Below are positions 47,049-59,252 of a stretch of DNA of 64,000 nucleotides, one piece after another; the stretch's first letter is position 1, and every line of letters begins with the position of its first letter. The stretch comes from Telopea speciosissima (lineage: Eukaryota > Streptophyta > Magnoliopsida > Proteales > Proteaceae): NCBI RefSeq assembly GCF_018873765.1, contig NC_057916.1, forward strand, positions 30,789,501 through 30,853,500, given 5' to 3'. Made by a program: the position numbers and the translations under genes. The notes beneath the pieces were generated by a model. It searched no databases. It had not been told where the DNA came from and saw nothing but the letters and a program-made list of their open reading frames with translations.

Positions 47049-47521
47049 CAAAATCTAAGTTTATATGAATGGAGCAGCCATAAGTGGACTTGTCTGATTT
47101 TTTAAGGATAGGGGGTTCCTATACCATTTGATGATGGGTCCCAGTCAAGGCTGCCTAAGTGACAAATCAGCTTGACCTAATGTTTACAACTGTCAATATT
47201 TAATTTCTTATTGCGTCTATAAGAAGGTGAAAAATACAATAAAATAAACAACTTCTGCTAGTGAAAAGATCATGTAATCATTATGAATAAATTTTTTTTT
47301 ATCAGGGAATTGAATTTTTAAGGTGGACTCTGATTCTTTGGACCCGTGACACACTCACTCACAAAGCCCATTTTTTTATAGGGCACCCGAGAGTCCAAGA
47401 CCCATTCAATATCTCCGAACCATTATGGCCTGTCAGTTGGTGGTCCGATGGTCCGATTTGCAGATCTGAATGGTTCGATAATTAAAAAAAAAAAAAAACT
47501 ATGTTTCCTTGTATTGTCTAT
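46540..47521. other. Intergenic DNA, no gene seen
   Basis: It contains a long A-run (about 47019-47043) and no coding-like frame. Confidence 0.45.
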
Positions 47522-47530
47522 ATATAACTA

Positions 47531-47713
47531 GGGAGAAAGTTCTCTGTCCAGGAGTGTAGCCTATGCCAGCACTCCCATGAGTCTATCTCTCTCCTCTCCA
47601 TTTGAAAAGACATCTCTGCTCCCTTATTTTGAGGAGAAGAGAGATAGACACATGGGAGTGCTGGCGTAGACCACACTCCCACGCCAGCACTCCCGGACAA
47701 AAAACTACTTCCC
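47531..47713. mobile_element. Hairpin MITE, copy 5, with perfect 9-bp target duplication
   Basis: The arms GCCAGCACTCCCATGAGTCT and the inverse ACACATGGGAGTGCTGGC lie around a short loop (GAAAAGACATCTCTGCTCCC). The right arm carries an extra duplicated CCAGCACTCC segment. A perfect 9-bp direct repeat ATATAACTA flanks it (47522-47530, 47714-47722), the size left by Mutator-like transposases. Confidence 0.8.
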
Positions 47714-47893
47714 ATATAACTATAAAGATTAGATGGTAATCTTATGGATATATTTCCATATCTATAATGTAAACAAACACACACAGTTGTATCTCATTAT
47801 AGAAAATACCTATGAGGAAAGTCTTCATTGATGACTATGATGATCATCAATATGTTTTACCCTTATGAGTGGGGGGACTCATAATTTTATCAT

Positions 47894-48030
47894 GGGGTGC
47901 TGTTCTCTGTGCCGCAGCGCAGATTGAGCCCAAGCACGTGGGGGTGGGCACGATGATCACCCTGCCCCCCTAAGTAGCAGACCCATGTGCTTGGGTGCAG
48001 ACAGCGCTGCGACACAGAGAACATTCTCCC
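47894..48030. mobile_element. Hairpin MITE, copy 6, with 9-bp target duplication
   Basis: The arms GTTCTCTGTGCCGCAGCGC and the inverse GCGCTGCGACACAGAGAAC flank a loop with GATGATCACCCTGCCCCCC. The flanking 9-mers TTTTATCAT (47885-47893) and TTTTATCAA (48031-48039) match at 8 of 9. The termini are GGGG and CCC. It lies 181 bp from copy 5. Confidence 0.75.
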
Positions 48031-48984
48031 TTTTATCAATTACAAGATACTTCATAAGGTGGAACTGATCAGAATTCAGAACCCCTTCAGAACATGGATG
48101 AACATCATAGGAGAGTAGAACATAAATTATAAAATTAGCTACTGCCAGATATATAAAATCCTATGGATTTGCTTGTTTAGTTTTAATGGAACATGTAATC
48201 AAACACAGAAGACGATGGTTTGTTAATGCTTGAAATTTCCTGAAAGTACGGAATACAGACTGTAATTAGCGGCGATATCTTTCTTACAAATCCTATTTAC
48301 TAAGATAAGTACCTTTATAAAAACTCTATTTAAATTCTTATAACACATGTTTTGATTTCATTTACAATTTAAAAAGAGAACACCTAGAGTGCATCTCTCT
48401 CAATATATTTCTTTGGGAGGGGAGTTGGGTGGGGGGAGAGAGCAAGCTTCAAAGCTAAAGCTCTTTTGATATATAAATAATTTCATTAGGACATTTTCAC
48501 TAATAATTTAAAGTTGTAAGAGTATATTTTAAACTGCAAACACAAGTTGGCATTTCATTCTAAGCTTTAATAATGGTATAGATAGATAGAGTTATAGATT
48601 AATATTTCAAGCAATCATCTATAGCTAGTTATCTTCTAATGGACCCAATTAACAATCTCTACTACCTACTACTAACTAATAATGATATTTTTCGATGTTC
48701 TATTATACAATTACTTAACTACTAGATACACTGATTACATCTATATATATAAATATATGGTTGGTGTTCAAATGCAGCGGCTATATATATACGGCTTGAC
48801 TTTCTAATAACTAATGTCCTCCAATTGTATACTAATTAACCTTTCATTATATTAGTTTTTTTGGTGCATACCCAATAATTAATCTCTGGTACCAACTAAC
48901 CATCGCAACTATCCATGGCCGGATTGATAGAGATTGTTTATCAACTTCTAGGTTAATTAGAAGTTCATTATTAAATCTCTTATG

Positions 48985-49111
48985 ATGTGTTTGGCATGGT
49001 ATGCATTCTTGGAATGCATTCCAGGTTGATTTCGTATTCTCAGATGATAAAAACAACTATTTTTATTATTAAAAAATGTGAAATCAACCTAGAATGCATA
49101 CCAAACCCAGC
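48985..49111. mobile_element. Small MITE, possibly PIF/Harbinger type
   Basis: Inverted ends GTTTGGCATGGTATGCATTC and GAATGCATACCAAAC bound 127 bp. The trinucleotide TTA flanks both sides (48982-48984, 49112-49114), as in PIF/Harbinger elements. AGGTTGATTTC is also inverted internally. Confidence 0.65.
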
Positions 49112-50199
49112 TTAATTAGTGAATACTTATGATGAAGAGGTAGTAGTAGAAAGTATATGGTTTACTACTACTACTACCAGCTAATAATAGATAAAGTTGT
49201 TATTTTTAGATCCTCCATCTTTTTGGGAATCAAAAATCATATATAAGTTTAATTGTTTGTTTGTATGGCAACCATCTCATATATAATTCTAGTTGTCAAA
49301 TCAATAAAGGGATCAAATGTATATTTTGACCATCTTATAAGGGACCATATGGATTGGCTGGTCATCCATCAAATTAACTTCTAATTTAAACACAATCATA
49401 AGTAGAATTATTTGAAAAACATCAATGGCCCAACATCATTTTCTTGGTAAAATGCTTCTTGAAACTTATTTCAAAGATCAAAGGACATGTGGAAATATTT
49501 TCAAAAATTTGGAATTCAATTGAGTTACTATGTGGGATTATACCCAAGTGTGAAGCCTCGCAATCTACTTGAAAAACTTTTTTGAAATCCTGTAAGACGA
49601 GAATTATAAGCAAATGTAAGCATTTTCTTCATTGGATCTCCTTCATATATTTATTCTATTGACGTGTTATTAATGTTAGATAAAAATGGATTTTCAAATT
49701 ATGTAGGAAATAATTGTTTTTGAGGTTAAGATATGTTCTGTCTCATGCATTGGGGTGGTCAAACATATTTTTTTTTAAGATTCACTAAAAAAAAAAAAAA
49801 ACAAAAATAAACAGACACTAAAGTCACTATACTACACCAAATTCATAATAAACAAACTAAAAGTAGAGTCACTGAACTCTCAATCCAAGGTGGCCACGAA
49901 TCCACCCAACAAAAGCCCAAACAATTGAAGAAATTAAGCTAAAGAAATTGAGCAGTTGAAGAGGATTCTTCCATAGAGGTTGGGTGATGTTTGCAATTCA
50001 CACTTCCCTAGTTAGATATTGTACTTAAATAATATATTAAGAGAAGGAAGAAAAGCAACAAAAGGAGAAGAAAACCCTACCAAAAGAAGGGGAGAATTGC
50101 ACTGGGATATCCTAAGACCTAGCAATAAACCAATTTCTCACATTACCAATACAATGAGATAAAATAGTGAGAGATTTCTGAGGAACATCAAAAGAAATA

Positions 50200-50520
50200 G
50201 CTGAATTGATCTGATGGTACGTCCTTGAGGAGGAGGGGGTCCATTGTTTTTTTGTTACGCACCCACCAAATATGGTAAATCACAACACAAAAAAAAAGCT
50301 AGCCAATGGCATCAAAGATAGATTATCCACCGAAGTGGGAAAGCACCCAACCACATTCTTGATCAAAGGATCCTATTGACCTAAGGGGGACCAAAACTTG
50401 GATAGAACATCCTCCCAAATCTTTTTGGAGAACGAGCAAGAGAAGAGTAGATGATCCACATCTTCGAGGGCATTTCAACAAAGGCTACAATTAGGGATAC
50501 TGATGGACCGTTGCTGAAGA
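50200..50520 (-). pseudogene. LINE zf-RVT fragment
   Basis: The minus strand reads CSLC, then NALEDVDHLLFSCSFSKKIW, the zinc-binding segment that follows the reverse transcriptase in plant L1 LINEs. FWSPLGQ and later residues are broken by stops. Confidence 0.6.
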
Positions 50521-51421
50521 AAAACCTGGTTTGGAAGAGACCGTTGCTGAAGAACTATATGTATGCATGAAAATACATGAGAGGATATTTGATTGAATTT
50601 GAGTATAAAATGTTAGGCATGGCTATTCCAGATCATATCTACTCTATCTAATGGTCAAAATTGACACATCATTTGCCCACGTGGTTCACAATTGTGAACT
50701 TTTAGGAATTGCTTCTTAGGTAGCATGTGCAAAAGAATTTTTCCTAGTTCAAATATAATCAATAGACATATTAGCTTCTTAAATTAGATAACCATTTTAT
50801 ATATCTAGTATGTACATTTTCAGTTTTAGGAAAATGAACTTTTACATGGATTCTACATCTTTATATTATCAACATAAAATAGATAATAGTAGTTATGCAT
50901 GTAATTAATGTAGTTGCAAATATTTCTTTAAACAAATTTTTGGCATCCATTAACAAAACAAATATTAATTCCTCATGCACTTGTATGAGTTGCATGTATT
51001 ACTCGAGGGGTTGTATGGATCTTACAAACTTATGATGTATATGTGAGCATCGTAAATATGTCTTGAAAGCGATTGGCATATGGCCCCCCACTAATATTAA
51101 TACTTCTTTTGATTGTGTCACAATCCTTTATTTTGTGTAAATTTTACAGTATGCTATCACTCATGGGAAAGATGAAAATTTTGTCTTTCCATTGTTTGAA
51201 AAATCATTTTATCCATATCAAATATAAGGCCAATTCTTCTAGTTGCAATATGAAAAGTACTAATTATTACTTTTAATTGCCAAATTATTAGCCAAAAAGA
51301 AGGCAAGAGCCTTCACAATTTGGGCATAAAAGATTTTCATATACATCATTTTGAAGAACATCATATATTTATTCAATTCTTTCTATATTCTTGTGGGGAT
51401 TGAAGAGAGGTAAGTTCAGAC

Positions 51422-51423
<2 letters not shown>

Positions 51424-51472
<49 letters not shown>
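51424..51472. repeat. (GA)n microsatellite
   Basis: A pure GA run of about 24 units. Confidence 0.95.
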
Positions 51473-51474
<2 letters not shown>

Positions 51475-51739
51475 GAGGCAAAAATAAACCATCACCTACT
51501 TTTTTCTTAATCTCTATTATATTATTAGCTTTCAAATTCAATCAACTTTTTTTTTTTTTTGGGGGTAAAATTTTCAATCAACTTACTACTAAGTTATTAA
51601 AGGAGGAATTTTGTGTAAAGTGTATACATTTTAATATCATATAACTTAAACAATATATATCCATAAGAAAACATTGAAAATAAAGCTATTTACATGATAT
51701 AATTCAATTTTAACCCAATTTTTTTTTTTCTAGAAAAAT

Positions 51740-51830
51740 GATGTATCCAGTTCACAAGGCTCCCGCCCCTGGAGGGTCTGAAGAGGGTCTACACCCACTT
51801 CGCAAAGAGGCTGTTTCCCGATTCAAACCA
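51740..51830 (+). mobile_element. Au-type SINE copy
   Basis: GTATCCAGTTCACAAGGCTCCCG-type sequence, GAGGGTCT, and then AGAGGCTGTTTCCCGATTC match my recollection of the tRNA-derived Au SINE head and its box B-like GATTCAAACC. It is diverged from the copy at 57227. Confidence 0.7.
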
Positions 51831-51839
51831 AAGATAAAA

Positions 51840-52035
51840 CTCCACTTAATTTGGTGCATTAATTTTGATAAACAGGGGGGTGAATGCTGTTCTTTTGGGG
51901 TAGCTGTGTTGGTTATGATTAGTGGCCGTAGGTCCTTTTCTATTGGGTTCTGGGGCTGTTGTGTGCTTATTCTTTGAATATTCCTTCTTTTTTGCTCTTT
52001 ATATTTGATTTACCGATCAAATAAAAAAAAAAAAA
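51840..52035 (+). mobile_element. Putative LINE 3' end
   Basis: A GT-rich plus-strand stretch ends GATTTACCGATCAAAT followed by an A-run (about 52021-52035), the usual shape of a LINE 3' UTR and tail. It directly follows the SINE. No coding motif supports it. Confidence 0.3.
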
Positions 52036-52404
52036 ACAATATTATCAATTAGTATATAGGTACTATAGGTTATCATTGGCAATTGTCCAATCTTAACTAG
52101 TAAATCTGAGCCTTCTACCTCACAACATTTTTCTCTTTCTTTAAAGCCCACCCCAGACTCTTTTCTAACTTCCTTCTCCTCCATTGCCACTTAACATATA
52201 AAGGATCCAGAGTTAAAAATGCAACTATAAAAATCATCCACTCCTGTGTATCAATGATATCTCCTCCAACCTTCTCCATTGGTTTTCTTTTTTTTTTTGC
52301 TAAAGGTAAGCAAAATGTATATTAATAAAAGAATAGAAGAAGTACAGAGCGGCTACGTAAATATATAGGAAGGCCGTTCAAGCGCTTCCCAGTATACAAT
52401 TTGT

Positions 52405-55400
52405 TTAATGAATTGTGGGGTGGGGGGGGGGGGGCAGTCCAACAAGTGGTGGCCTTCCTTTTCGCCGCATGGTTTGCAAGAGCATCAGTGGCCGAGTTAG
52501 CCTCTCTAAAGCAATGAGTGATTCACCGTTCAATAGAATCAAGGAAAGTAGCAACCTTCCTCTAGTTTCGCATAAATCTCCAAGGAAGCTTGCGAGAAAG
52601 AATGGATGTGATAACCTCTTCTGAGTCACACTCAACCCAAAGTTTATCAATGTTTAGCTCACAGGCGTGCTTAACTCCAGAAAAAAAATGCTCCCATCTT
52701 TGCCATAAAATTCGACCCTACTCCTTGGAATTCTGCAAAACACCTCAACATGGTCACTAAGTGGTCACGAATAATTCCTCCTGCTCCAATTGAACCTGGG
52801 TTGCCCAAAGAAGAACCATCAATGTTCATTTTCCTCCAGTAGTAGAATGCACCCAAAACCTTCTATCTGGCACATTGTAGCATGTGATCCCATTGCTTTG
52901 TACTTTATTAAAAACATTTTGAATCTCAGGATCTTGCACTACCGGTAGAGCCCATGCCTCTCCCTCCCAAAAATCTGCAACTACAGCCATTAGATTTCTA
53001 GGAATGTGGAGAGGTTGGACTAGCTCCTCTATACTTTGATTATCTAGCCACTTGTCATACCAAAAACTTATAGAGTTTCCATTTCCAACCTCCACCCTCT
53101 CAGCCAACTGAACATACTCCCAAACTCTCTTAAGCCCTGGTAGAAGCGTTGATGTACCAACCGAGCTTTTGAGCAACCCATCTGCTTTGATAAGGCGGCC
53201 TCTCAAGAATGCTGCCAAAGTAGACTATTCCGTTTTTATAGTCCACGCTAGCTTTGCAATCAGAGCCAAATTTAAGTCTCGCAAACGTTTGACTCCTATT
53301 CCACCTTCTTTCTTGGGCATACATAGCTTCTCCCACCAGACTGTTATCGCCCTTGAGCTGTCTGCATCCACTGTCCAGATGAAATTGTGCACCCATCTCT
53401 CCATGGCCTCTACAACTCCCACCGGCCATAGGTAGACCGAGAAATTGTGCACTGGGATGCTGCCCATTACAGTCCGCACCAGTTCAATGTGCCCCGCCAT
53501 GGATAAAAGAAGTCCCTTCCAAGATGCTAGCCTTTGTTTAAACTGATCAACCAAAGGCTGAATTATATCTCTCTTGACCCTACCCTTCATCAGCATCACA
53601 CCAAGGTATTTTGTAGGGAAAGTACACACAGGGATTTGTAGGGCCGATAAGATTCTCTGTCTTCTAGTAGCAGCAATTCGACCAAGAAAAACCTTGCTTT
53701 TAGCGAGATTTATCACTTGGCCTGAATACTCCCCATAGGTCTCAAGGAAATGCTTGACGCATCTAACATTGGCTAGCTCTGCCTTCATAAAAATAAATAA
53801 GTCGTCAGCATAAAGGAGATGGGAGGGAGTCATCACCTGACGCGGTCCTGCTAGGGCTTTAAGCCAACCTCGATGGTGCAGCTCGTTAAGCCCTCCGTAT
53901 AAAACCTCTTCTGAAATAATGAAAAGTAGGGGTGATAGGGGATCGCCTTGTCTCAATCCTCTTTCCATCCCGAAGAAGCCGGCTGGTCTTCCATTAATCA
54001 AAATTGAGATTCGAGTTGTTTGAAGAATTTGGCGCACCCAATGAACCCAAGTCTGCGAAAATCCAAAGGCATTTAGAACATTCAACAAAAAATTCCACTC
54101 TAAGATGTCAAAGGCTTTTTGTGTGTCCAGTTTTAAGTCCAAACCTCCACCCCTGCACTTTACATCCATAAGATTAGTCAATTCTGAAGCAACTCCGATA
54201 TTTTAAAAAATAACTCTACCCTTTTGGAAAGCTCCTTGCTCAGTGGATATCAGCTTGTACAAAATGGATGACAACCTGGTCGTCATAATTTTAGGAATAA
54301 TTTTAAAAAAGAAATTTCCCAAGCAAAGAGGGTGGAATTGTCCCACCTTTCTGGCGTTTTCTACATTTCGAATCAAACATAGAAAGTTGCAGTTCACCCC
54401 TTTAGTGACAATTCCTTCCCTGAAGAAGCTCTGATTTCCATGGCAAACATCCCTACCAATGATGTCCCAGCACACCCTATAAAAGGTTCCTGGGTATTCA
54501 TCTGGTCCAGGAGCACTAGTGGGGTCCAAGTCATAAATTGCAACTCTGATTTCCTCATGCGATGGGGTCTTGGTCAGCATAGCGTTATCCAAGTCAGTCA
54601 CCAGTGAGGGAATCGCAGAAAGGAGGTCTGCATCTCTAGTCGTGCTCCCACTGTTGAAGAAGTTTTCAAAGTGCGCTACTAGGTGATCACCAATCTCCAC
54701 AGGATCCTTCAGAACCGAACCATCTTCCTTGTCTATTTCACGAATGAAATTTTTAGTACGCCTCATTCTGGTAGAGAGATGGAAGTATTTTGAGCAACGA
54801 TCGCCAAACTTCAACCACTTCTCTCTCGATCTTTCCCTCCAGAGCTTCTCCTGTAGCTCAATTGCTTTATCGAACTCGCTTCTAGCCTGCCCTTCTCTTT
54901 CAAATGAATCCTCAGAAAAGCCTTCAACTTCAATAAGGCTTTGCACTGCCTCTAGATTAGACTTAGTGCGGATGATTTCATTATCCACATGGGGAAAAAC
55001 TCGCCTAGCCCATTCCCTCATAGGTCCTTTGAGACGTTTCATCTTTCTATGCACCACAAAAATAGGGGATCCCATGATTGGTTCAGTCCAAGACCTTCTC
55101 ACCAATCCCAAAAAGTCCCCGTGTTCAGCCCAGAAACATTGCATGCGAAATGGGATGTTAGGTGGACGCGGCACTGCTTTGTTAAACACCACTAGGGGAG
55201 CATGATCTGAGGACCCTCGGACCAGAACCCGTTGAATAGACACTGCATATCGATGTTGCTAATCATCATTACAAAAGCTTCGATCAAGCACTGCCTGAAT
55301 GTTCCCCACTCTTCTATTATTGGACCAAGTGAATTTGTTTCCAAGAGAGGGAATTGGGGACAGTGCAGCTGTTTCAATCATGGCAGCAAACTCCTCCGCC

Positions 55401-55879
55401 GAGCCTAAATTGAAGCGCCCCGGACCTCTTTTCTCACTAGCATATAAATATCTGTTAAAGTCACCAATTACTAGCCATGGGCTACCCAATCCTACAACCG
55501 AAACCAGATCGTTCCACAACTGACGGCGAGCTGCCCTGAAGCAGCTCCCATGCACAACTGAAATTATGTTGCTCACCCCACCAAAAACAACCTACAGAGA
55601 GATATGTTGATCAGACTTAAGAATCACCAATGGACGATGAAGTCCCATCTTCCACAGGAACCAGATATTATCTGGACTTTGTTCCCAATCATTAGATAAA
55701 ATGTCCGAGTCCATTCCCAGAGAAGTGAAGAATCGCGTAGGACATTTGTCAATACTAATCTTACGTTCAACCAACCACATAAAATCAGGGTTCTGATCTT
55801 TTACTAACGCTCGTAAGTGAGCCCTTGCTCTGTTGTTTCCTACCCCTCTGATGTTCCAAAAGAGGCAGCGCATGATCAA
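52405..55879 (-). pseudogene. LINE ORF2: endonuclease, reverse transcriptase and RNase H, disabled
   Basis: Starting at 55879 (RCLFWNIRGVGNN), the apurinic-type endonuclease shows LVIGDFN and SSDHAPL. The reverse transcriptase shows DTQKAFD, GLRQGDPLSPLLF and the active-site YADD (near 53805-53820). All pieces from 55879 to about 52826 are in one frame, separated by single stops near 55592, 55259, 54200 and 53225. After that the linker with its zf-RVT zinc segment is deleted and the RNase H (MNIDGSSLGNPGSIGAGGI, 52820-52760) lies in another frame. Confidence 0.85.
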
Positions 55880-57105
55880 AATTCATTGGAGGTTTCTTGA
55901 AGCTTAGACTCAGCGTCACGTTGTTGGGCAAATCTACTTGCAACAATACCAGATTCATATGTTCCTTTTCCTCTTTGCCGTGTTCCAGACAGTATATTTC
56001 TCTGCTCAATATGCTTCTCCCTTGAAGGCCTTCTACGTGGAGCTTCAACAAACAGGTCAGCGTTCCCCATAGCAGCTTCTTGTGAAGTCTCCTGGTGAAT
56101 CACCACAACCATTCTTTCATTGTCGCGACACTCGACCAATATAGGAGAAGGATTTTCTGCTACAGGTCCTCCCTGGATCGATTCATGAGATGGTTCAGCT
56201 AGGCCTAACGAACCAGCCCGGGGCATGCGAACCGCTCCATCCAAACTACCCCCATCGCAACCATGCACATGTAATAATGGGTTCTCTGCAACAACAGATT
56301 TTGAAAAAGATGCCGTGGAAATAGGAGAGGTAGCCTAGACTCCCAGATTTTCCTCCCCCCAAATAACCGTTCCCACTAGGTCTGGCGCCAAATCCGCTTG
56401 CGGCAACCTTTCCTTTTCAAACTCAAATTCCTTATCTTCTCCGGCAACTGCCCCTGCCTGAGAATCTCTGGCATGCCAAGCTTGCCTGTGCCGCTTGTGC
56501 CTGCCCTAGTTCTCCACATAGTTTGCACCAGGGACGCCACCCTCTTCGTCATGATCAACTTCTGGCCGATTGGGGCACGTTTCCACCCGATGTCCATATT
56601 GACGGCAGCCAAGACATCGAGACGGCGGGTCTTCATAGATCACTTTCTGCTTGAAGACATACATCTCCGGGGATCCCTCCTGTTCACTTTCCACGTAAAC
56701 TTCCCCCACACGAGGCACCGTGTCGTCAACGTCCACACACACTCTAGCATGATGCTCATAATAAGATTCCTTAGTTCTTCTGTCAATGGCAACCGGCCTG
56801 CCAACCGCCTTTGCTATAGATAGAAGAATGTCTTCATGCCAGCATTCTTGCGGCAAGCATGGGAATCTCCAGACTAGCCTATTAGTGATTGCTTGATCGT
56901 CTACCTGAAAATCCTTCCTCCAACGTTGAAACCGCAGCGTCTGGCCATCAACTCGGATTGGACTTCTCCTCCATATGTTTGTCATGTCTTTAGCATTAAG
57001 GAAACTGAAAATAACGAAGCCCTTCCCTAGAGACTTCATAGAGACTCCCTCGTTCAGTCCCCAGGCCTTGACATCATTTGGTTTCTGACCACATTAAAGT
57101 CACTA
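55876..57105 (-). pseudogene. LINE ORF1 (DUF4283 and CCHC zinc knuckle), with in-frame stops
   Basis: ORF1 proteins bind LINE RNA. The frame is open from about 57105. A DUF4283-like segment (WGLNEGVSMKSLGKGF, about 57070-57020) is followed by a zinc knuckle CLGCRQYGHRVETC near 56590-56630. The same frame continues to the stop at 55876 but is cut by two stops (at about 56506 and 56336). Its last codon region overlaps the ORF2 start as ATGA (55879-55876). The N-terminus appears shortened. Confidence 0.75.
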
Positions 57106-57226
57106 GTTGGAGCCCAAGGTCCAGTAACACTAAAAAAAAAAAACAGTCTCAATAGTTTGCCACAAACCTCTTTTATATTATGCTCTATTGCTCCATAAAT
57201 AGCCGAACAATAAAAGGAAAAGGATA

Positions 57227-57305
57227 AAGGGCGTACCCAGTGCACAAGGCTCCCGCTACTGCGGGGTCTGGGAGGGTCATAATGTACACAGCCTCACTCC
57301 TGAGT
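57227..57305 (+). mobile_element. Au-type SINE 5' part
   Basis: GGGCGTACCCAGTGCACAAG and then CTCCCGCTACTGCGGGGTC match my recollection of the Au SINE head, including TGGGAGGGTCATAATGTAC. The box B tail half is missing or replaced, so it is a 3'-truncated copy or is interrupted. Confidence 0.75.
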
Positions 57306-57970
57306 AACTGGAAGAGGATACAAACTTTCTTATTGTAACATTTCCTTGATATTAATGAATGAGAGATATCTTTTAATCATATTTGATGGTTATTGAGATG
57401 AAAGAAAACAATTTTTTTTTTCTTTACAGTAAATCAAAAGAGTAATTTATAATTCAATGTCAAATTGCAGCAATTTCATGTCAATAAAATATTGTATGCA
57501 TGTGAGTCATGATAAATCTTGGCAACTTTAGTTTTTTTAACAAAATAAATAAATAAACCGGTTCACTTAGAAACTTAATTGAGTAAAATATTAAATCCGT
57601 ATTCTAAAATATTAAGAAACCCACATCTCCTTGATTCCTTTCTCCTGTTCAATGGTATAAACTCAAAATGCATGGTATGTGATTTCTTGATATTTTTTTT
57701 TTATTAATTTATACATAAAACCTGATTTTCCAATTATAGTAAAAGGTACATGAACCATACTTAATAATTGAAACACTTCAAACAATCTAAAAACCCAATG
57801 TATTGTGATCTCTGGGCTTATTTAATACATATTTATTCAACAAAAAAAAAAAAATTTTGAAACCCAATTTTTGCCAAAAGAATCAAAAGGCACTGATATA
57901 TATAGCAGCAAAGAGATATGATATGGCCTGAATGATCTGAAACGCCAAATAAAGGAAAGGACAATCTAAA
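57306..57970. other. Intergenic DNA, no gene seen
   Basis: AT-rich with A- and T-runs. No coding frame and no terminal repeats were recognised. Confidence 0.45.
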
Positions 57971-58105
57971 GGGATTATTATCTGCTCCATTTCTCCAAGT
58001 TCCTCAAATAAACGAGGGAATAAATCACCCTACCCATGCCCGACCGGGTCCACGAATCCACCCTCTATTAGAGGCACTTGGGTAAATGAAACAAATAATT
58101 TTCCC
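57971..58105. mobile_element. Hairpin MITE, copy 7
   Basis: The arms TTATCTGCTCCATTTCTCC and the inverse GGGTAAATGAAACAAATAA extend through CAAGTTCCTC/GAGGCACTTG. The loop TAAATCACCCTACCCATGCC with CGACCGGGTCCA parallels copies 1 and 8. The target duplication is unclear. Confidence 0.6.
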
Positions 58106-58534
58106 AGTCGGATGGCCCCTTGAAGCTGTCTGTGTTCCTTGCATCTGCCCCGCGTGATTATCTAGGCCGTGGCTGTCCCATTCATCTAACTCATCCTAGC
58201 TAGGTAGCTAGCTAACACACACTCACTCACTCACTCACTCGCGCCTGCCATTTGATGGATCACAACAGATAAACCATTAAATATTGTATTAATGGATTGG
58301 ATTGGATAGATATATAGAACCAATATAATTATGACGGGAGAGTGGGATTAGTGAGTTCATTTATTTATTTATTTATATATCAATCTTTTTTCCAACAATT
58401 TTATGCGTGGAAGTGGAAGTGGATTAGCAGTTAACACCAACATTAATTTATATATGATACCAATTTATCCATTTCTAATTAAGGAGGTATTAATTGCACC
58501 ATTTTAATTAATTTTATTGTTCCACATATTATAC

Positions 58535-58569
<35 letters not shown>

Positions 58570-59006
58570 GATCGATGTTGCAAAACTAACTTTGACAAAC
58601 TCGATCTACCTGGTTTTTCCAGCTATAACTTAAGTGTGGGGTCTACCAAGGTTAAGGCTTTGTTTGATACAACAGAAGAAGAGTGGAAGATATATATTGG
58701 TCAAGCTAGCTTAATTTTTCAAGGCCTGCTTCAACCTACAAATTTTAACCCTCTTCTTCGTTTTCTTCTAAATAAAGGAATTTAGTTTCAACCATATCAA
58801 TACCCATATATATATATATAGATTAATTAATTATAACCCATCTAGCTAGCTAGGAGAATCTCTTTAGGATTTATTATTTCCTTTATGATCGAGTTGGTTA
58901 AGAAGTTTGCCATTGGGTGGTTCTGTAGTTGGGACCTTTCTGCTGCCTGTATCCCAAGATGATTAGATGATTCGTGTTCATCAATTCCTCTTCAGATTTG
59001 ACTTCC

Positions 59007-59065
<59 letters not shown>

Positions 59066-59235
59066 TCAACAATTAATGCTTCTAAAGAATAAGTGCCACC
59101 CAATCATGAATTCATGATAACAACCATGTTGTGGGAAGGAACTAATTGGTTTTAAGATGGAAGGTTAATGTACTTTGGACTTCCGTTGATGATGAATCCT
59201 GCTTCACCTACGAAGACAAAATCAAAAGACCTACA
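58106..59235. other. AT-rich intergenic DNA with two (TA)n arrays
   Basis: (TA)n runs lie at about 58538-58567 and 59018-59063. A short (ACTC)n run is at about 58220-58240. No coding frame was recognised. Confidence 0.6.
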
Positions 59236-59252
59236 CGTAAAAGAGGGATCTT

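Larger units (their letters stand above)
48040..51420. other. Gene-poor AT-rich stretch
   Basis: Apart from the small MITE at 48985 and the LINE fragment near 50.3 kb, no coding-like sequence was found. Short A-runs and TA-rich tracts are common. Confidence 0.45.
52283..57210 (-). mobile_element. Nearly full-length L1-clade LINE, inactive
   Basis: A minus-strand element with ORF1 (zinc knuckle) and ORF2 (endonuclease, reverse transcriptase, RNase H). It ends in TTTACCTTTAGC-like 3' UTR sequence and an A-tail, seen as a T-run at 52288-52298 on the plus strand. The 5' end is not fixed and a target duplication was not found. An Au SINE lies just beyond it at 57227. Confidence 0.85.

Noticed and set aside
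56398..56823. 141-codon plus-strand frame
   Set aside because: It is an antisense shadow of LINE ORF1.
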